Assembly (NCBI GenBank): GCA_017525455.1
Contig: JAFXSS010000043.1
Coordinates: 1-44,259, forward strand
DNA: 44,259 nt
Direction of reading: 5' to 3'
Source: Paludibacteraceae bacterium
GTDB taxonomy: Bacteria > Bacteroidota > Bacteroidia > Bacteroidales > Paludibacteraceae
Numbering within the stretch: the first letter of the stretch is position 1; every line of letters starts with the position of its first letter. This document shows, in pieces, positions 32,144 to 40,956 of this stretch. Below the pieces are notes generated by a model. It did no database searches. It saw only the letters and a program-made list of their open reading frames with translations, and was not told where the DNA came from. The position numbers were made by a program, and so were the translations under genes.

Positions 32144-33118
32144 GTTGCTGATGGTACGCAGACCGAAATAGCGAACCATAATCTCTGCAATCAACAGTAG
32201 TAGTGCTGCCAACAGATACGGTGCAAAATTCTCAATGCGCTTTGAGTATTCCCGAACACGAAGTTTGGTCTTTTCCAGTTGGTCAATCTGCTCGTAGATG
32301 TTCCGTAGCGAGTTGTTGTCCGTAGCGCGGAAATAGGCACCTCCGGTAATGGAGGCAATGTTCTTGAGTGTAGTCTCGTCGAACTGCGAATCCATCATCA
32401 TATATTGCATACCCATGGGCGTCTGCACAGGTACACGCGCCTGACCGTACGAACCTACGCCAACGGCATACACGCGTATACCGAATGTCTTGGCAATCTC
32501 TGCAGCAGTTTGCGGGTCAATATCGCCGGCGTTGTTCGATCCATCGGTCAGCAGAATAATCACCTTCGATTTCGTCTTCGAATCTTTCATTCGATTGACG
32601 CAGTTAGCCAAGCCTAAGCCGATAGCAGTACCATCGTCAATCATACCGAACTCCACAGACTGGAATAGGTTAACCAGTGCCGTGTGGTCAACAGTAAGCG
32701 GACATTGTGTAAAACTCTCACCGGCGAATACTACAAGACCTATCTGATCGTTTGGACGAGCCAGGATAAAGTCTGAGCCGACGCTCTTGGCTGCTTCCAA
32801 ACGGTTAGGCCGAAGATCTTCAGCCAGCATAGTGCCGGATATATCCAGCGCCATCATGATATCTATACCTTCCGTGCTCTCCGATTGCCAGCGGTTGGTG
32901 AGTTGTGGCCGCGCTAAGGCTATCGACAGCAATACAACAGCAATTACACGCAATGCGAATGGTACATGACGAACCCACGCAGGGAGTGCATATTTGCGTA
33001 GCGATGAGGTGCTGGATACTCGTAATGAGGCTTCAGCATTGTGCATCCGCCATACGTACCAGCCTATCATCGGAATGAGCAGGAGTAATAGGAATAAATA
33101 TGCAGGTTGTGAAAACAT
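32141..33118 (-). CDS. batA: BatA: vWA-domain membrane protein
   Basis: A 325-residue protein. Two N-terminal membrane helices (about 4-24 and 52-70), a von Willebrand A domain with IMMALDISGTMLAEDLRPNR (MIDAS Asp92-x-Ser94, with Thr96 where Ser is usual), IILLTDGSNNAGD, and a C-terminal membrane helix (about 300-320). It is an aerotolerance operon component expected to work with MoxR and BatB. Start at ATG 33118, 7 bp after the upstream gene's stop. Thr in the MIDAS still coordinates metal in other vWA proteins, so function is not necessarily lost. Confidence 0.93.
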   Translation of the reverse strand: MFSQPAYLFLLLLLIPMIGWYVWRMHNAEASLRVSSTSSLRKYALPAWVRHVPFALRVIAVVLLSIALARPQLTNRWQSESTEGIDIMMALDISGTMLAEDLRPNRLEAAKSVGSDFILARPNDQIGLVVFAGESFTQCPLTVDHTALVNLFQSVEFGMIDDGTAIGLGLANCVNRMKDSKTKSKVIILLTDGSNNAGDIDPQTAAEIAKTFGIRVYAVGVGSYGQARVPVQTPMGMQYMMMDSQFDETTLKNIASITGGAYFRATDNNSLRNIYEQIDQLEKTKLRVREYSKRIENFAPYLLAALLLLIAEIMVRYFGLRTISN

Positions 33119-33125
33119 GTATTAC

Positions 33126-34040
33126 TTAATCATTTACAGGTTGATTGTTATCTTCTTTGGGCTCAACGGATACAGGCTTGGTCTCATTGACAAACTCGTA
33201 TGCTATATGCAGGGCTTGTTCGTTCTCATCAGGCGTGGCTTGCCATTTGGCGAACTTGACCAGATCGGCGAGTCGAAGCACCTTGGTTAGTGAGGCGTGT
33301 AACTCGCGTTGTTCTTTCAGGATAGGTTTCATCGCCTGCAAAGTCTCGTCGGATGTTTTTTCCGTCGATGCTACGCCAAACCGTTTGGCTATATACGTAC
33401 GTAGTACATCCGTCAGTTCGGTGTGGTATTGCTTAGTTTGACCTTGTGTCCAGATCTTCTCTTCGCGTATGCGATCCAAAGCCTCCAATGCTACCTCCTC
33501 TGCCGGGCGTTCGGGCTCCGGCTTAATGAGCGGAATGAACTTGCCATTGTAGTTGCCTACTTTGCCAAGTAGCCACCACACCAGTACACCTATGCCGACC
33601 AGAAGCAATATACCGAGTATCCAACGGATATATCCCCACCACCAGATGGGTGCCTTTTGGATAGAGCGAATATCGGTGATATTGTTGGTGGAATCGAGCA
33701 TAAACGGCTGAACAAAGTTCAGAGTTATCCCTTCGCTATAGGTTGTGTCATTGCCGGAAGCAAAAGCCAGAGGCTCGATGAAGAACAGCGAGTCTTGAAA
33801 CGAAGTAATGACTAACTCCTGTTTGTAGTGCTTACCTTCCTTGTCAATAACCGAATCTATAGCACTCTGACGGACGATTTCCACTCCCTCTGTCAGTTCT
33901 TTTCCGAACTTGGGGTAGGTGACGTATTCATCTCTGTCGCAGTCGGCTTTAATCTGTAACTTTGTCTGGTCACCCAGAGTCAGTAGCGTCGAATCAAGCG
34001 ATGTGGTGATTACTATGGATAATAGAATACTTAAAAGCAT
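33126..34040 (-). CDS. Bat-operon single-pass membrane protein (DUF4381-like)
   Basis: A 304-residue protein. N-terminal signal or anchor (1-15), a beta-rich extracytoplasmic domain (about 20-130), one strong membrane helix WWWGYIRWILGILLLVGIGV (about 133-155), and a cytoplasmic helical domain (about 190-280: EKIWTQGQTKQYHTELTDVL, then RTYIAKRFG). This is the layout of the protein between DUF58 and batA in Bacteroidota operons, with a C-terminus resembling DUF4381. Function unknown, presumably a partner of MoxR and the vWA proteins. 7 bp from batA. Confidence 0.85.
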   Translation of the reverse strand: MLLSILLSIVITTSLDSTLLTLGDQTKLQIKADCDRDEYVTYPKFGKELTEGVEIVRQSAIDSVIDKEGKHYKQELVITSFQDSLFFIEPLAFASGNDTTYSEGITLNFVQPFMLDSTNNITDIRSIQKAPIWWWGYIRWILGILLLVGIGVLVWWLLGKVGNYNGKFIPLIKPEPERPAEEVALEALDRIREEKIWTQGQTKQYHTELTDVLRTYIAKRFGVASTEKTSDETLQAMKPILKEQRELHASLTKVLRLADLVKFAKWQATPDENEQALHIAYEFVNETKPVSVEPKEDNNQPVND

Positions 34041-34100
34041 TATCTCTTTTTTCTTTGAGCAGTTTTTAACTGCGGTCTTTTATCTTTTAGTGTCAGCGTT

Positions 34101-35003
34101 CTACATCTTAAACAGTCGCATGAGCGTGCGCACATAATCTTCGTCGGTTTGCATCGCTACCGCATTCACTCCTGTGCGAACGAATACGTCTTGCAGGGCA
34201 GACTGTTGCTTCACCCAAGTATCGTTGTACGCTTTGCGTATATCAGCACTGGATGTGTTTACCCATATGCGTTCGCCCGTTTCGGCATCATTGAGTTTCA
34301 GTAGTCCTACATCCGGCAGTTCGGCATCGCGACGGTCGTACACCTGAATGACATTCATGTCATGCTTTGATGATGCAATCATCAGCGGCTGTTCAATTGT
34401 CAGCCGTCCTTTCTTCTTACCCTCCGTCACTATTTGTCCGCCTACGCCTACCATGTCAGATATGAGAAATGCTGTAGCATGGCGCTTTTGGGCATTGGCA
34501 AAGAACTGCACTGCTGATGCTATATCTGTTCCGCGTGATTCGGGCTCAAAGTCCAGCAGTTCACGGATAATGTGTAGCACGTGGCTCTTGCCCTTCTTTA
34601 CCGGGATGACTTTTTCTATCTTGTCAGAGAAGAATATGCATCCTACCTTGTCGTTGTTTTCAATAGTTGAGAACGCAAGTGTAGCAGCCACTTCGGCTAT
34701 AGTGTCGCGTTTGTACTGCGACATTGTGCCAAAGTTCCGGCTTCCGGACACATCCACCAGTAGCATCACTGTCAGTTCACGCTCTTCCTCAAATACCTTG
34801 ATATACGGCTTGCCCATACGGGCTGTTACGTTCCAGTCAATCGACCGCACATCATCCCCCGGCTGGTACTCGCGTACCTCGCTGAATGCCATACCGCGGC
34901 CTTTGAACTGGCTGTGATACTCTCCGGCAAAGATGTTGTGCGATAGAGCGCGGGTCTTGATCTCTATCTTCCGGACTTTCTTTATTAACTCTTCACTAGT
35001 CAT
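34101..35003 (-). CDS. DUF58-domain protein of the MoxR/Bat operon
   Basis: A 300-residue soluble protein with the DUF58 signature around 38-62 (SEVREYQPGDDVRSIDWNVT) and a vWA-like core (LLVDVSGSRNFGT). No membrane segment. Such proteins are encoded with MoxR AAA+ ATPases and may be their substrates or adaptors. A gap of 134 bp separates it from moxR and holds a recurrent leader motif. Start ATG 35003, with the conserved EELIKKVRKIEIKTRALS N-terminus. Confidence 0.92.
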   Translation of the reverse strand: MTSEELIKKVRKIEIKTRALSHNIFAGEYHSQFKGRGMAFSEVREYQPGDDVRSIDWNVTARMGKPYIKVFEEERELTVMLLVDVSGSRNFGTMSQYKRDTIAEVAATLAFSTIENNDKVGCIFFSDKIEKVIPVKKGKSHVLHIIRELLDFEPESRGTDIASAVQFFANAQKRHATAFLISDMVGVGGQIVTEGKKKGRLTIEQPLMIASSKHDMNVIQVYDRRDAELPDVGLLKLNDAETGERIWVNTSSADIRKAYNDTWVKQQSALQDVFVRTGVNAVAMQTDEDYVRTLMRLFKM

Positions 35004-35031
35004 TTGAGTGATCGACTAATAAGTGTTTCTT

Positions 35032-35060
35032 GTTTTGAATTTTTATTGAGCAGATTTGGT
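35032..35060 (-). promoter_or_regulatory. Recurrent intergenic leader motif, copy upstream of the DUF58 gene
   Basis: On the coding strand the core is CCAAATCTGCTCAAT, 44 bp before the ATG. Related 29-bp segments lie before fmt (38538-38566) and dapA (40426-40454), and a shorter relative (GAGCAGTTTTT on the plus strand) at 34057-34067. Role unknown. Confidence 0.4.
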
Positions 35061-35137
35061 TTTTTCTTGTGAGGGAGCTATGGTGACCATAGTGACCGAA
35101 CAAAAAAGCCAAAGATGCCAAGAAAAAGCAAAACAAA

Positions 35138-36133
35138 TTAGGGAACCTGAACTGCGTTCAACACTTCCGTAATCACGTCCTCTGTAGTCATGTTGTTGGC
35201 CTCAGCCTCATAAGTCAGACCGATACGGTGACGTAATACATCATAACATACCGCGCGCACGTCTTCAGGAATTACATATCCGCGGCGATGGATGAACGCG
35301 TAAGCACGTGCTGCCAATGCCAGATTGATACTTGCACGCGGACTACCGCCAAATGCAATCATCTGCTTCAGGTTATCCAAACCGTACTTCTCCGGCTCAC
35401 GGGTGGCAAATACTATGTCCACGATATACCGCTCAATCTTCTCGTCCAGATAAACCTGACGTACTACCTCGCGGGCTTTCTTAATATCCTCAGTTGATAG
35501 GATAGGGGTGATAACTTTCTTCTCACCTGTGATGTTCTGCCGTATAATCTGACGCTCCTCTTCCGGCAGCGGATAGCCGATTACTACTTTCAACATGAAT
35601 CGGTCGGTTTGTGCCTCGGGCAGAGGATAGGTGCCCTCTTGCTCAATCGGGTTCTGCGTAGCCAGTACAAGGAACGGTTCATCCAGTTTGAATGTTTTCT
35701 CTCCAATCGTAATCTGGCGCTCCTGCATAGCCTCAAGCAAGGCTGATTGTACTTTGGCCGGTGCACGGTTAATCTCATCTGCCAATACAAAGTTGGCGAA
35801 TATCGGACCGCGTTTAACCGAGAACTCCTCGGATTTTTGCGAATAAATTTGTGTGCCGATAACGTCTGCCGGCAACAAATCCGGAGTGAATTGGATACGG
35901 CTGAAATTAGCCTTGATAAGGTCGGCCAGTGTACGGATGGCCAGTGTCTTTGCCAAGCCGGGAACACCCTCTAATAGGATGTGACCGTCAGAAAGCAGAC
36001 CAATCAGCAGACTCTCTACCAGGTGCTTTTGGCCAACGATTACCTGATTCATGCCCATCGTCAGAGCATCTACAAACGAGCTCTCACGCTCTATGCGCTC
36101 TTGCAACTCGCGAATGTCAACAGTGTTAGTCAT
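35138..36133 (-). CDS. MoxR-family AAA+ ATPase
   Basis: A 331-residue cytoplasmic ATPase, first gene of the Bat operon. Walker A GVPGLAKT (56-63), Walker B FVLADEINRAPAK (115-127), sensor 1 LVLATQNPIEQEGTYPLPEA and the lid domain to the C-terminus. MoxR ATPases act as chaperone-like activators of vWA proteins, here BatA and BatB. The frame starts at the conserved N-terminal segment IRELQERIERE. No TAnnTTTG promoter is obvious in the 130 bp upstream. Confidence 0.95.
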   Translation of the reverse strand: MTNTVDIRELQERIERESSFVDALTMGMNQVIVGQKHLVESLLIGLLSDGHILLEGVPGLAKTLAIRTLADLIKANFSRIQFTPDLLPADVIGTQIYSQKSEEFSVKRGPIFANFVLADEINRAPAKVQSALLEAMQERQITIGEKTFKLDEPFLVLATQNPIEQEGTYPLPEAQTDRFMLKVVIGYPLPEEERQIIRQNITGEKKVITPILSTEDIKKAREVVRQVYLDEKIERYIVDIVFATREPEKYGLDNLKQMIAFGGSPRASINLALAARAYAFIHRRGYVIPEDVRAVCYDVLRHRIGLTYEAEANNMTTEDVITEVLNAVQVP

Positions 36134-36211
36134 TGTTATATAATGTTTTTGATTATTCTGTAGCAGATATTGTGCTTCTCATAAGGAGCAGTGCTCCCGT
36201 TTTTACATAAA

Positions 36212-36241
36212 CAAAAGCCGTGCCACAATTTTGCGGCACGG
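36212..36241 (-). terminator. Terminator after the esterase gene
   Basis: On the minus strand CCGTGCC (36241-36235) pairs with GGCACGG (36224-36218) with AT-rich inner pairing, followed by CTTTTG. It lies 25 bp after the esterase stop and insulates the moxR operon. Confidence 0.75.
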
Positions 36242-36265
36242 GTAAAAATACTTATTTGCAACAGA

Positions 36266-37075
36266 TTATTGTTGTTGGACGGGCTGCTGCTTGTTATCGG
36301 CAGGAGCAAAAAATGTTTCTAAAAAGATATCCAGCATCCGTCGCCAGGCTTTCCAGTTGTGTGAACCTTTGTCCTGGTAGAGTGTGACAGGTATGCCTCG
36401 CTTCTCACAAGCCAGACTGAATCGTCGGCCTTTGTACAGAAATACATCACCTTCTGTTACGCCAATCCAGTAGTGTGCAGGTTCTATTTCCGAGTCAGGA
36501 CGTTGCCGTCTGTGTATAACCGGGCAGAACAGTCCTACTATGTCGTATCTTCCCGATTTGGCTATCACTGCTGCTTGTCGTGCACCGCAACTCAGTCCGG
36601 CTACAGCGCGCTGCGTGCGCGCTGTGTCAACATTGTAGTGGCTCTGAACATAATCATCAATCTCAAAGAATGTCTTCTCAAAGTCTCCTCTTAGGATTGA
36701 ACCGTAGTGAAACAGACAGTGTACAAGCGACCGCGGTTCGTCAACATTACTCGTGTCAAATCGTTGGCAGTACGGAAAAACCACTACCATCGGACGCACC
36801 AGCCCATTGCCAATCATGCTGTCCAAAGTCGGACGAATATGCCCGTCGCGCAGCCAGGAATAGTGATTGCCATGGATGCCGTGCAACAGGTACACTAGCG
36901 GATATGTGGTGCTCGAATCGGCATGGTAGCCGTCGGGCGTGTAAACGCACATTCGTTGGAGAATGTGAGACGAATCACCGCGAAAGGCTATGGTGTCAAT
37001 ACGCGAAGCGCTGACATCAACAGCATAACTCATCAGCAGAGTTAGCAGCAAGTAAAAAAATGTATGTCGTTTCAT
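36266..37075 (-). CDS. Secreted esterase (alpha/beta hydrolase, PF00756-like)
   Basis: About 269 residues from ATG 37075, chosen because the signal peptide KRHTFFYLLLTLLMSYAVD follows immediately. The esterase-D/feruloyl-esterase type fold is shown by YPLVYLLHGIHGNHYSWLRD, the nucleophile elbow GLSCG (Ser of GxSxG), GVTEGD near the acid, and the catalytic-His region DKGSHNWKAW. It probably cleaves acyl esters on carbohydrates outside the cytoplasm. Substrate unknown. The C-terminus is Gln-rich. It is 20 bp after the HD gene and ends at a terminator. Confidence 0.88.
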   Translation of the reverse strand: MKRHTFFYLLLTLLMSYAVDVSASRIDTIAFRGDSSHILQRMCVYTPDGYHADSSTTYPLVYLLHGIHGNHYSWLRDGHIRPTLDSMIGNGLVRPMVVVFPYCQRFDTSNVDEPRSLVHCLFHYGSILRGDFEKTFFEIDDYVQSHYNVDTARTQRAVAGLSCGARQAAVIAKSGRYDIVGLFCPVIHRRQRPDSEIEPAHYWIGVTEGDVFLYKGRRFSLACEKRGIPVTLYQDKGSHNWKAWRRMLDIFLETFFAPADNKQQPVQQQ

Positions 37076-37095
37076 ATGAATATGTAGTATTATGA

Positions 37096-37635
37096 TTATG
37101 TTGTCATCTGTTTTTCCAGTTGTTCCCATCGCTCAAGTGAACCATGACCGAACTCTGCCATCTTTTCTCTGATATGCTCACTGCTGGCGATGCGTTCTGG
37201 GTGTGATTTCGAGAAGAATTTGTCAGCGTAGCAAATCACTTTTTCCTCGATTGTTTCCGGCACGTAATCTTCAGCCGGCAATGGCAGTCCTTCTTGCAGG
37301 ATTTGCTCACGACTAAGCCCGCTACCGGTATGCCGCTCAGCTACGCGCGCATGACGGGCAAACCCCTCGTGACGCAACATCTCTGCGCCTATGTGACCGT
37401 GACAAATATACGGTTCTGTCCCGTGGCAGTGGATGGACGGCGCATTACACCGGATGATACCAATGTCATGTAGCATGGCTGCCTCTTCTACAAATGCTGT
37501 ATCCGCCTGCCACTCCGGATGTGCAGCGCAAAGTTCCAATGCTTTGTCTGCCACTTGACGCGAGTGGTGAAGCAGTAATGCTTTCAACTCCTCTTGGCCG
37601 GAGTAGTATTTATCTATGAGCGTTCTGTAGTCCAT
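37096..37635 (-). CDS. HD-domain phosphohydrolase
   Basis: A 179-residue cytoplasmic protein with the HD metal site: HSRQVADKALELC (first His, about 24-36), MLHDIGIIR (HD pair about 55-56), GHIGAEMLR and CYADKFFSKSHPER. Related HD proteins hydrolyse nucleotides or phosphodiesters, but the exact substrate is not readable. Its start overlaps the end of fmt by 26 bp, so the two are coupled, an arrangement common in Bacteroidales. Confidence 0.9.
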   Translation of the reverse strand: MDYRTLIDKYYSGQEELKALLLHHSRQVADKALELCAAHPEWQADTAFVEEAAMLHDIGIIRCNAPSIHCHGTEPYICHGHIGAEMLRHEGFARHARVAERHTGSGLSREQILQEGLPLPAEDYVPETIEEKVICYADKFFSKSHPERIASSEHIREKMAEFGHGSLERWEQLEKQMTT

Positions 37636-38518
37636 TCAGCAAGTCTTTGGCGTTCATTCTTTTCTTCCCAGGCAATTGCAATTCGGTCAGACTAATCTCT
37701 CCGTCTGCACATTGCAGGCTGATGGCACCTGATCCTTTCTGCGTGGCAAAAACCTTGACATTCTCATACATCGTCCCGCCTATCGTCAGGTTACACCATG
37801 CAGATGGGTAGGGACTCAAACCGCGAACAAAATTGTGAACCTCTTCTACTGTTTTTGTTGTATCAATCTGACACGTCTCTTTGAATATCTTCGGAGCCGG
37901 CCGCAAATCTTCTGCAGCGATGGTATCTTGAGGCGTGGTAGGTAGAGGTGTGCCTTTCGCGTCGGACTCGGCTATCAAATCCACAGTTTTCAGCACGAGT
38001 CTTGTGCCGAGTTCCATCAGCCGGTCGTGAACCGAGCCTACATTCTCATCTTCGCCAATAGGTATTCGTTCCTGCAATATAATATTTCCGGTATCTATCT
38101 CATGCTTGAGCATAAACGTTGTAACGCCGGTCTCTTTGTCACCGTTGATCACAGCCCAATTGATGGGAGCAGCACCTCTGTATTGCGGTAGCAGTGAAGC
38201 GTGCAGGTTGAATGTGCCTAAACGCGGCATAGCCCAAACAACTTCCGGCAACATCCGGAAGGCCACTACTATCTGCGAATCTGCTTGGTAACTCCTTAGT
38301 TCCTCCACAAACGCCTCATCTTTCAACTTCTCTGGCTGCAACACCGGCAAACCAACGGAAAGTGCATATTCTTTTACAGCCGAGTATTGTACATGATGCC
38401 CGCGACCGGCCGGTTTGTCGGGCATAGTCACTACTGCCACTATATTGTATCCGCCTTCTACCAGAGCTTTCAGCGGTGCTACCGCAAACTCCGGCGTTCC
38501 CATGTATATTATTCGCAT
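37610..38518 (-). CDS. fmt: Methionyl-tRNA formyltransferase
   Basis: Formylates the initiator Met-tRNA with 10-formyl-THF. ATG 38518 gives the conserved start MRIIYMGTPEFAVAPLKAL and a normal length of about 302; the longer frame adds 18 non-conserved residues. Folate-site residues are in FNLHASLLPQYRGAAPINWA (Asn-x-His) and HEIDTGNII (catalytic Asp). The C-terminal OB-like domain includes VRGLSPYPSAWC. It overlaps the HD gene, and a leader motif lies 20-48 bp upstream. Confidence 0.96.
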   Translation of the reverse strand: MRIIYMGTPEFAVAPLKALVEGGYNIVAVVTMPDKPAGRGHHVQYSAVKEYALSVGLPVLQPEKLKDEAFVEELRSYQADSQIVVAFRMLPEVVWAMPRLGTFNLHASLLPQYRGAAPINWAVINGDKETGVTTFMLKHEIDTGNIILQERIPIGEDENVGSVHDRLMELGTRLVLKTVDLIAESDAKGTPLPTTPQDTIAAEDLRPAPKIFKETCQIDTTKTVEEVHNFVRGLSPYPSAWCNLTIGGTMYENVKVFATQKGSGAISLQCADGEISLTELQLPGKKRMNAKDLLNGLQNAHR

Positions 38519-38537
38519 AATTTTATTGTATCGTTTT

Positions 38538-38566
38538 GTTTGTCTATTTGTTTCGAGCAGGTTTGT
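38538..38566 (-). promoter_or_regulatory. Recurrent intergenic leader motif, copy upstream of fmt
   Basis: On the coding strand: AACAAACCTGCTCGAAAC, 20-48 bp before the ATG. Related to 35032-35060 and 40426-40454. Confidence 0.4.
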
Positions 38567-38574
38567 TAACAATA

Positions 38575-38606
38575 CCGATAAAAAATATGCACGTGTTTTT
38601 TATCGG
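38575..38606 (-). terminator. Perfect hairpin after nadK
   Basis: CCGATAAAAAA (38575-38585) and TTTTTTATCGG (38596-38606) form an 11-bp perfect stem around a 10-nt loop, 67 bp after the nadK stop. It probably ends the ligA-dapA-nadK transcript. The T-run lies inside the stem, so it is not a textbook terminator. Confidence 0.65.
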
Positions 38607-38672
38607 AGAGCGGAAGCAATGGCGCGCTTTATGTCGCAGCGCAACATCTGTAAGCGCTATTTGCCGAACGCG

Positions 38673-39542
38673 TCATTTGCCCCATTGGAGTTTGTCCTTC
38701 AACGCCTGTATAAACGAATGTTCCTCCAATTGTACTACCTTGGTCGTATAGGGTGCTTTCTGTATGTGCAATTCCACTTCGTTCAGAAGCGACTGGCTGC
38801 GGCCGTCTACCGAAATCAGATAGTTTCCGTTGCGGCTGCGAACTTTCAGATCTATAGTCCATTCGTCGGGAATAACCAATGGTCGGACGGATAGCCTGTG
38901 GGTTGCTATAGGTGCAAGGATGATTGCTTTCACGTGAGGTTCCATCAGCGGACCGCCTACACTCAGGTTATATGCTGTTGAACCGGTCGGGGTGGATATT
39001 ACCAAGCCGTCAGCCTCGTACGTATGCAAGTGTTCGCCGTTGACATAGGCTTCAATCTCAATCATCGATGACAGCCCGGATTTCATCACAGCCACCTCGT
39101 TTAGTGCAAATGGCGAGGATAGATGCCCGCCTTCGCCTTCCACTGCTAACAACGAGCGTTGTTCTATCGTATAACGCCCTTGTATCAGTTGATCCATTAT
39201 CAAGTCCACCTGATTCGTCTGTACCTCGGCCAGAAAACCCAAATGCCCGCAGTTCACACCTACAATGGGGATGTTTTTGTTGCCGATGATGGATGCTGTG
39301 GTCAGAAAAGTACCGTCACCACCGATGGATAGGGCGAAATCAATCATGTTCCCCTCTTCTGTAAATGCCTGCCATGCGTCATCTTCTGCAGGGAACGGAT
39401 GATAATCGCGCAGATTCATCTCCTGGCGTAACTCTTGTGACAGGTATACGTCTACTTGACGTAGAGCTGTGAATTCCAATAGGTGCGACACTTCATCCAA
39501 GGTGAAGCGTTTCATCGCATTACCGAATATAGCTATCTTCAT
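38673..39542 (-). CDS. nadK: NAD kinase
   Basis: Phosphorylates NAD to NADP in the cytoplasm. 289 residues, normal for the family. GGDGTF (74-79, catalytic Asp76), VNCGHLGFLAEV, the NE-type motif ALNEVAVMK, and DGLVISTPTGSTAYNLSVGG complete the signature. The start overlaps the end of dapA by 23 bp, giving translational coupling. The C-terminus ends LKDKLQWGK. Confidence 0.97.
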   Translation of the reverse strand: MKIAIFGNAMKRFTLDEVSHLLEFTALRQVDVYLSQELRQEMNLRDYHPFPAEDDAWQAFTEEGNMIDFALSIGGDGTFLTTASIIGNKNIPIVGVNCGHLGFLAEVQTNQVDLIMDQLIQGRYTIEQRSLLAVEGEGGHLSSPFALNEVAVMKSGLSSMIEIEAYVNGEHLHTYEADGLVISTPTGSTAYNLSVGGPLMEPHVKAIILAPIATHRLSVRPLVIPDEWTIDLKVRSRNGNYLISVDGRSQSLLNEVELHIQKAPYTTKVVQLEEHSFIQALKDKLQWGK

Positions 39543-40410
39543 AGGCCGTTAGTAGTTTTCGTAAATTAGACTTCAATCCCTCGCTTGCTTCCACGAGCGG
39601 CAATCGTACACGGTCGCTCATCCCGTCTTGTATGGAAAGTAGTGCCTTGATGCCTGTGGGATTACCTTCTGCGAACAATGCTTTAATCAGTTTGTCCAAT
39701 GCCAGTTGTTGCTCTAACGAAGGATGATGCACCAGTTGCATCGCAGCCTCAGGCAGAGCGTTGGATAGTACGGATATCAGGCCGTGTGCACCGCTTAACA
39801 TCAGTTGGGCAGCCAGCCCGTCGTCACCGGATAGTACCACAAACTCGCTCCCGCGAACGCCACGGATAATCGTTTGTATCTGTTCTATGTTTCCTGACGC
39901 TTCCTTCACTCCTATTATATGGTGCGGGTAGTTGGCTGCCAAACGAAATACCGTCTCTGGTAGTAGATTCACACCCGTTCTGCCCGGCACGTTGTATAGA
40001 ATAACCGGCACAGGTGATGTCTCTGCTATGGTGGCAAAGTGGCGATACAGACCTTCTTGCTGCGGCTTGTTGTAGTACGGACAAACGCTCAAAATAGCAG
40101 CGTAATCGCGTTTCAACTCCTCACTTCGCATACCTAAACGCTCTACCACTTCCTGCGTGCAATTGCCGCCCAAACCAAGTACCAGTGGCACTCGACCGCC
40201 TACATGTTCAACGATGGTTTTCCTTACCATTTGTTGCTCGCGTGGAGTCATCGTCACCGGCTCGCCTGTAGTGCCCAGTACAACCAGGAAATCCACCTTC
40301 GCAGCCAACTGTTTGTCCAATAGCCTGTGCAAGGCTTCTGTGTCCACTTTCCCCTTGTCCGTGAACGGTGTTACCAGCGCTGTGCCTAATCCTTGTAATT
40401 TTTGTTTCAT
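39520..40410 (-). CDS. dapA: 4-hydroxy-tetrahydrodipicolinate synthase
   Basis: Condenses pyruvate and aspartate semialdehyde in lysine and diaminopimelate synthesis. 296 residues; TIM-barrel aldolase with the Schiff-base Lys169 in GVKEASGN, Tyr139 in ILYNVPGRTGVN and Arg144. LGTTGEPVTM (45-54) is the pyruvate-loop region. It overlaps nadK by 23 bp; a leader motif and 59 bp lie between it and the DUF6913 gene. Confidence 0.96.
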   Translation of the reverse strand: MKQKLQGLGTALVTPFTDKGKVDTEALHRLLDKQLAAKVDFLVVLGTTGEPVTMTPREQQMVRKTIVEHVGGRVPLVLGLGGNCTQEVVERLGMRSEELKRDYAAILSVCPYYNKPQQEGLYRHFATIAETSPVPVILYNVPGRTGVNLLPETVFRLAANYPHHIIGVKEASGNIEQIQTIIRGVRGSEFVVLSGDDGLAAQLMLSGAHGLISVLSNALPEAAMQLVHHPSLEQQLALDKLIKALFAEGNPTGIKALLSIQDGMSDRVRLPLVEASEGLKSNLRKLLTAYEDSYIR

Positions 40411-40425
40411 GACATGTGTCTCCGA

Positions 40426-40454
40426 GTTTTGATTTTGTTTTGAGCAGATTTGTG
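40426..40454 (-). promoter_or_regulatory. Recurrent intergenic leader motif, copy upstream of dapA
   Basis: On the coding strand: CACAAATCTGCTCAAAAC, 15-44 bp before the ATG. Best-conserved of three copies (see 35032-35060 and 38538-38566). Confidence 0.4.
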
Positions 40455-40469
40455 ACTAAATACAAAACC

Positions 40470-40952
40470 CTACTGATTTATCATTTTCATAAAGTGTATA
40501 ACCTGCTCTGCTATTTCTTCCGGTTGTGCATCTTCTGGCAAGTTTACCATCATATCCAATATACCCTGTTGGTCTTTCTCATCCACTTCCGCAAAGCGCA
40601 ATCCTGCTTTGAATGTCGCATCCAGCGCCATCACTATATACTGCGTTCCCAGGTAGTAATGTGTACTTAGGTCTAACAGCAGGTCAAAACGTTGGTTGGG
40701 TAGGGCTGTCATAGCCTCTTCACGTACCCGCCCGAAGAAATTGAAGTCTTTTTTGGGCTCGTAGCCTACCACCTCAACTATCATCCCGTCTTTTTCCATG
40801 CGTTGGGCAAGCAGACCTGTACCTTTGTCATCTAAACCTTGCTCATACACCACAACCGCCGAACGCACATTGTTGTAGTTAGGAAATACAACTTCGCGTT
40901 GCGGTTGCCGCTTCTTATTGTAGTTAAATATCCAATGATTCAGTCTTTTCAT
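40470..40952 (-). CDS. DUF6913-type cytoplasmic protein
   Basis: A 160-residue soluble protein with no signal peptide. The stretches NHWIFNYNKKRQPQREVVFP, DGMIVEVVGYEPKKDFNFFG and FDLLLDLSTHYYLGTQYIVM with MALDATFKAGLRF fit the Bacteroidales DUF6913 family always found near dapA and ligA. Function unknown. Its start is 27 bp after the ligA stop, and 59 bp separate it from dapA. The 7-bp repeat array (40957-40998) lies directly before its start codon. Confidence 0.85.
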   Translation of the reverse strand: MKRLNHWIFNYNKKRQPQREVVFPNYNNVRSAVVVYEQGLDDKGTGLLAQRMEKDGMIVEVVGYEPKKDFNFFGRVREEAMTALPNQRFDLLLDLSTHYYLGTQYIVMALDATFKAGLRFAEVDEKDQQGILDMMVNLPEDAQPEEIAEQVIHFMKMINQ

Positions 40953-40956
40953 ACTA

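Noticed and set aside
35074..35092. Palindrome CTATGGTGACCATAG in the moxR-DUF58 gap as an operator
   Set aside because: It is a single copy of 15 bp within an operon, without a promoter nearby; nothing supports regulator binding.
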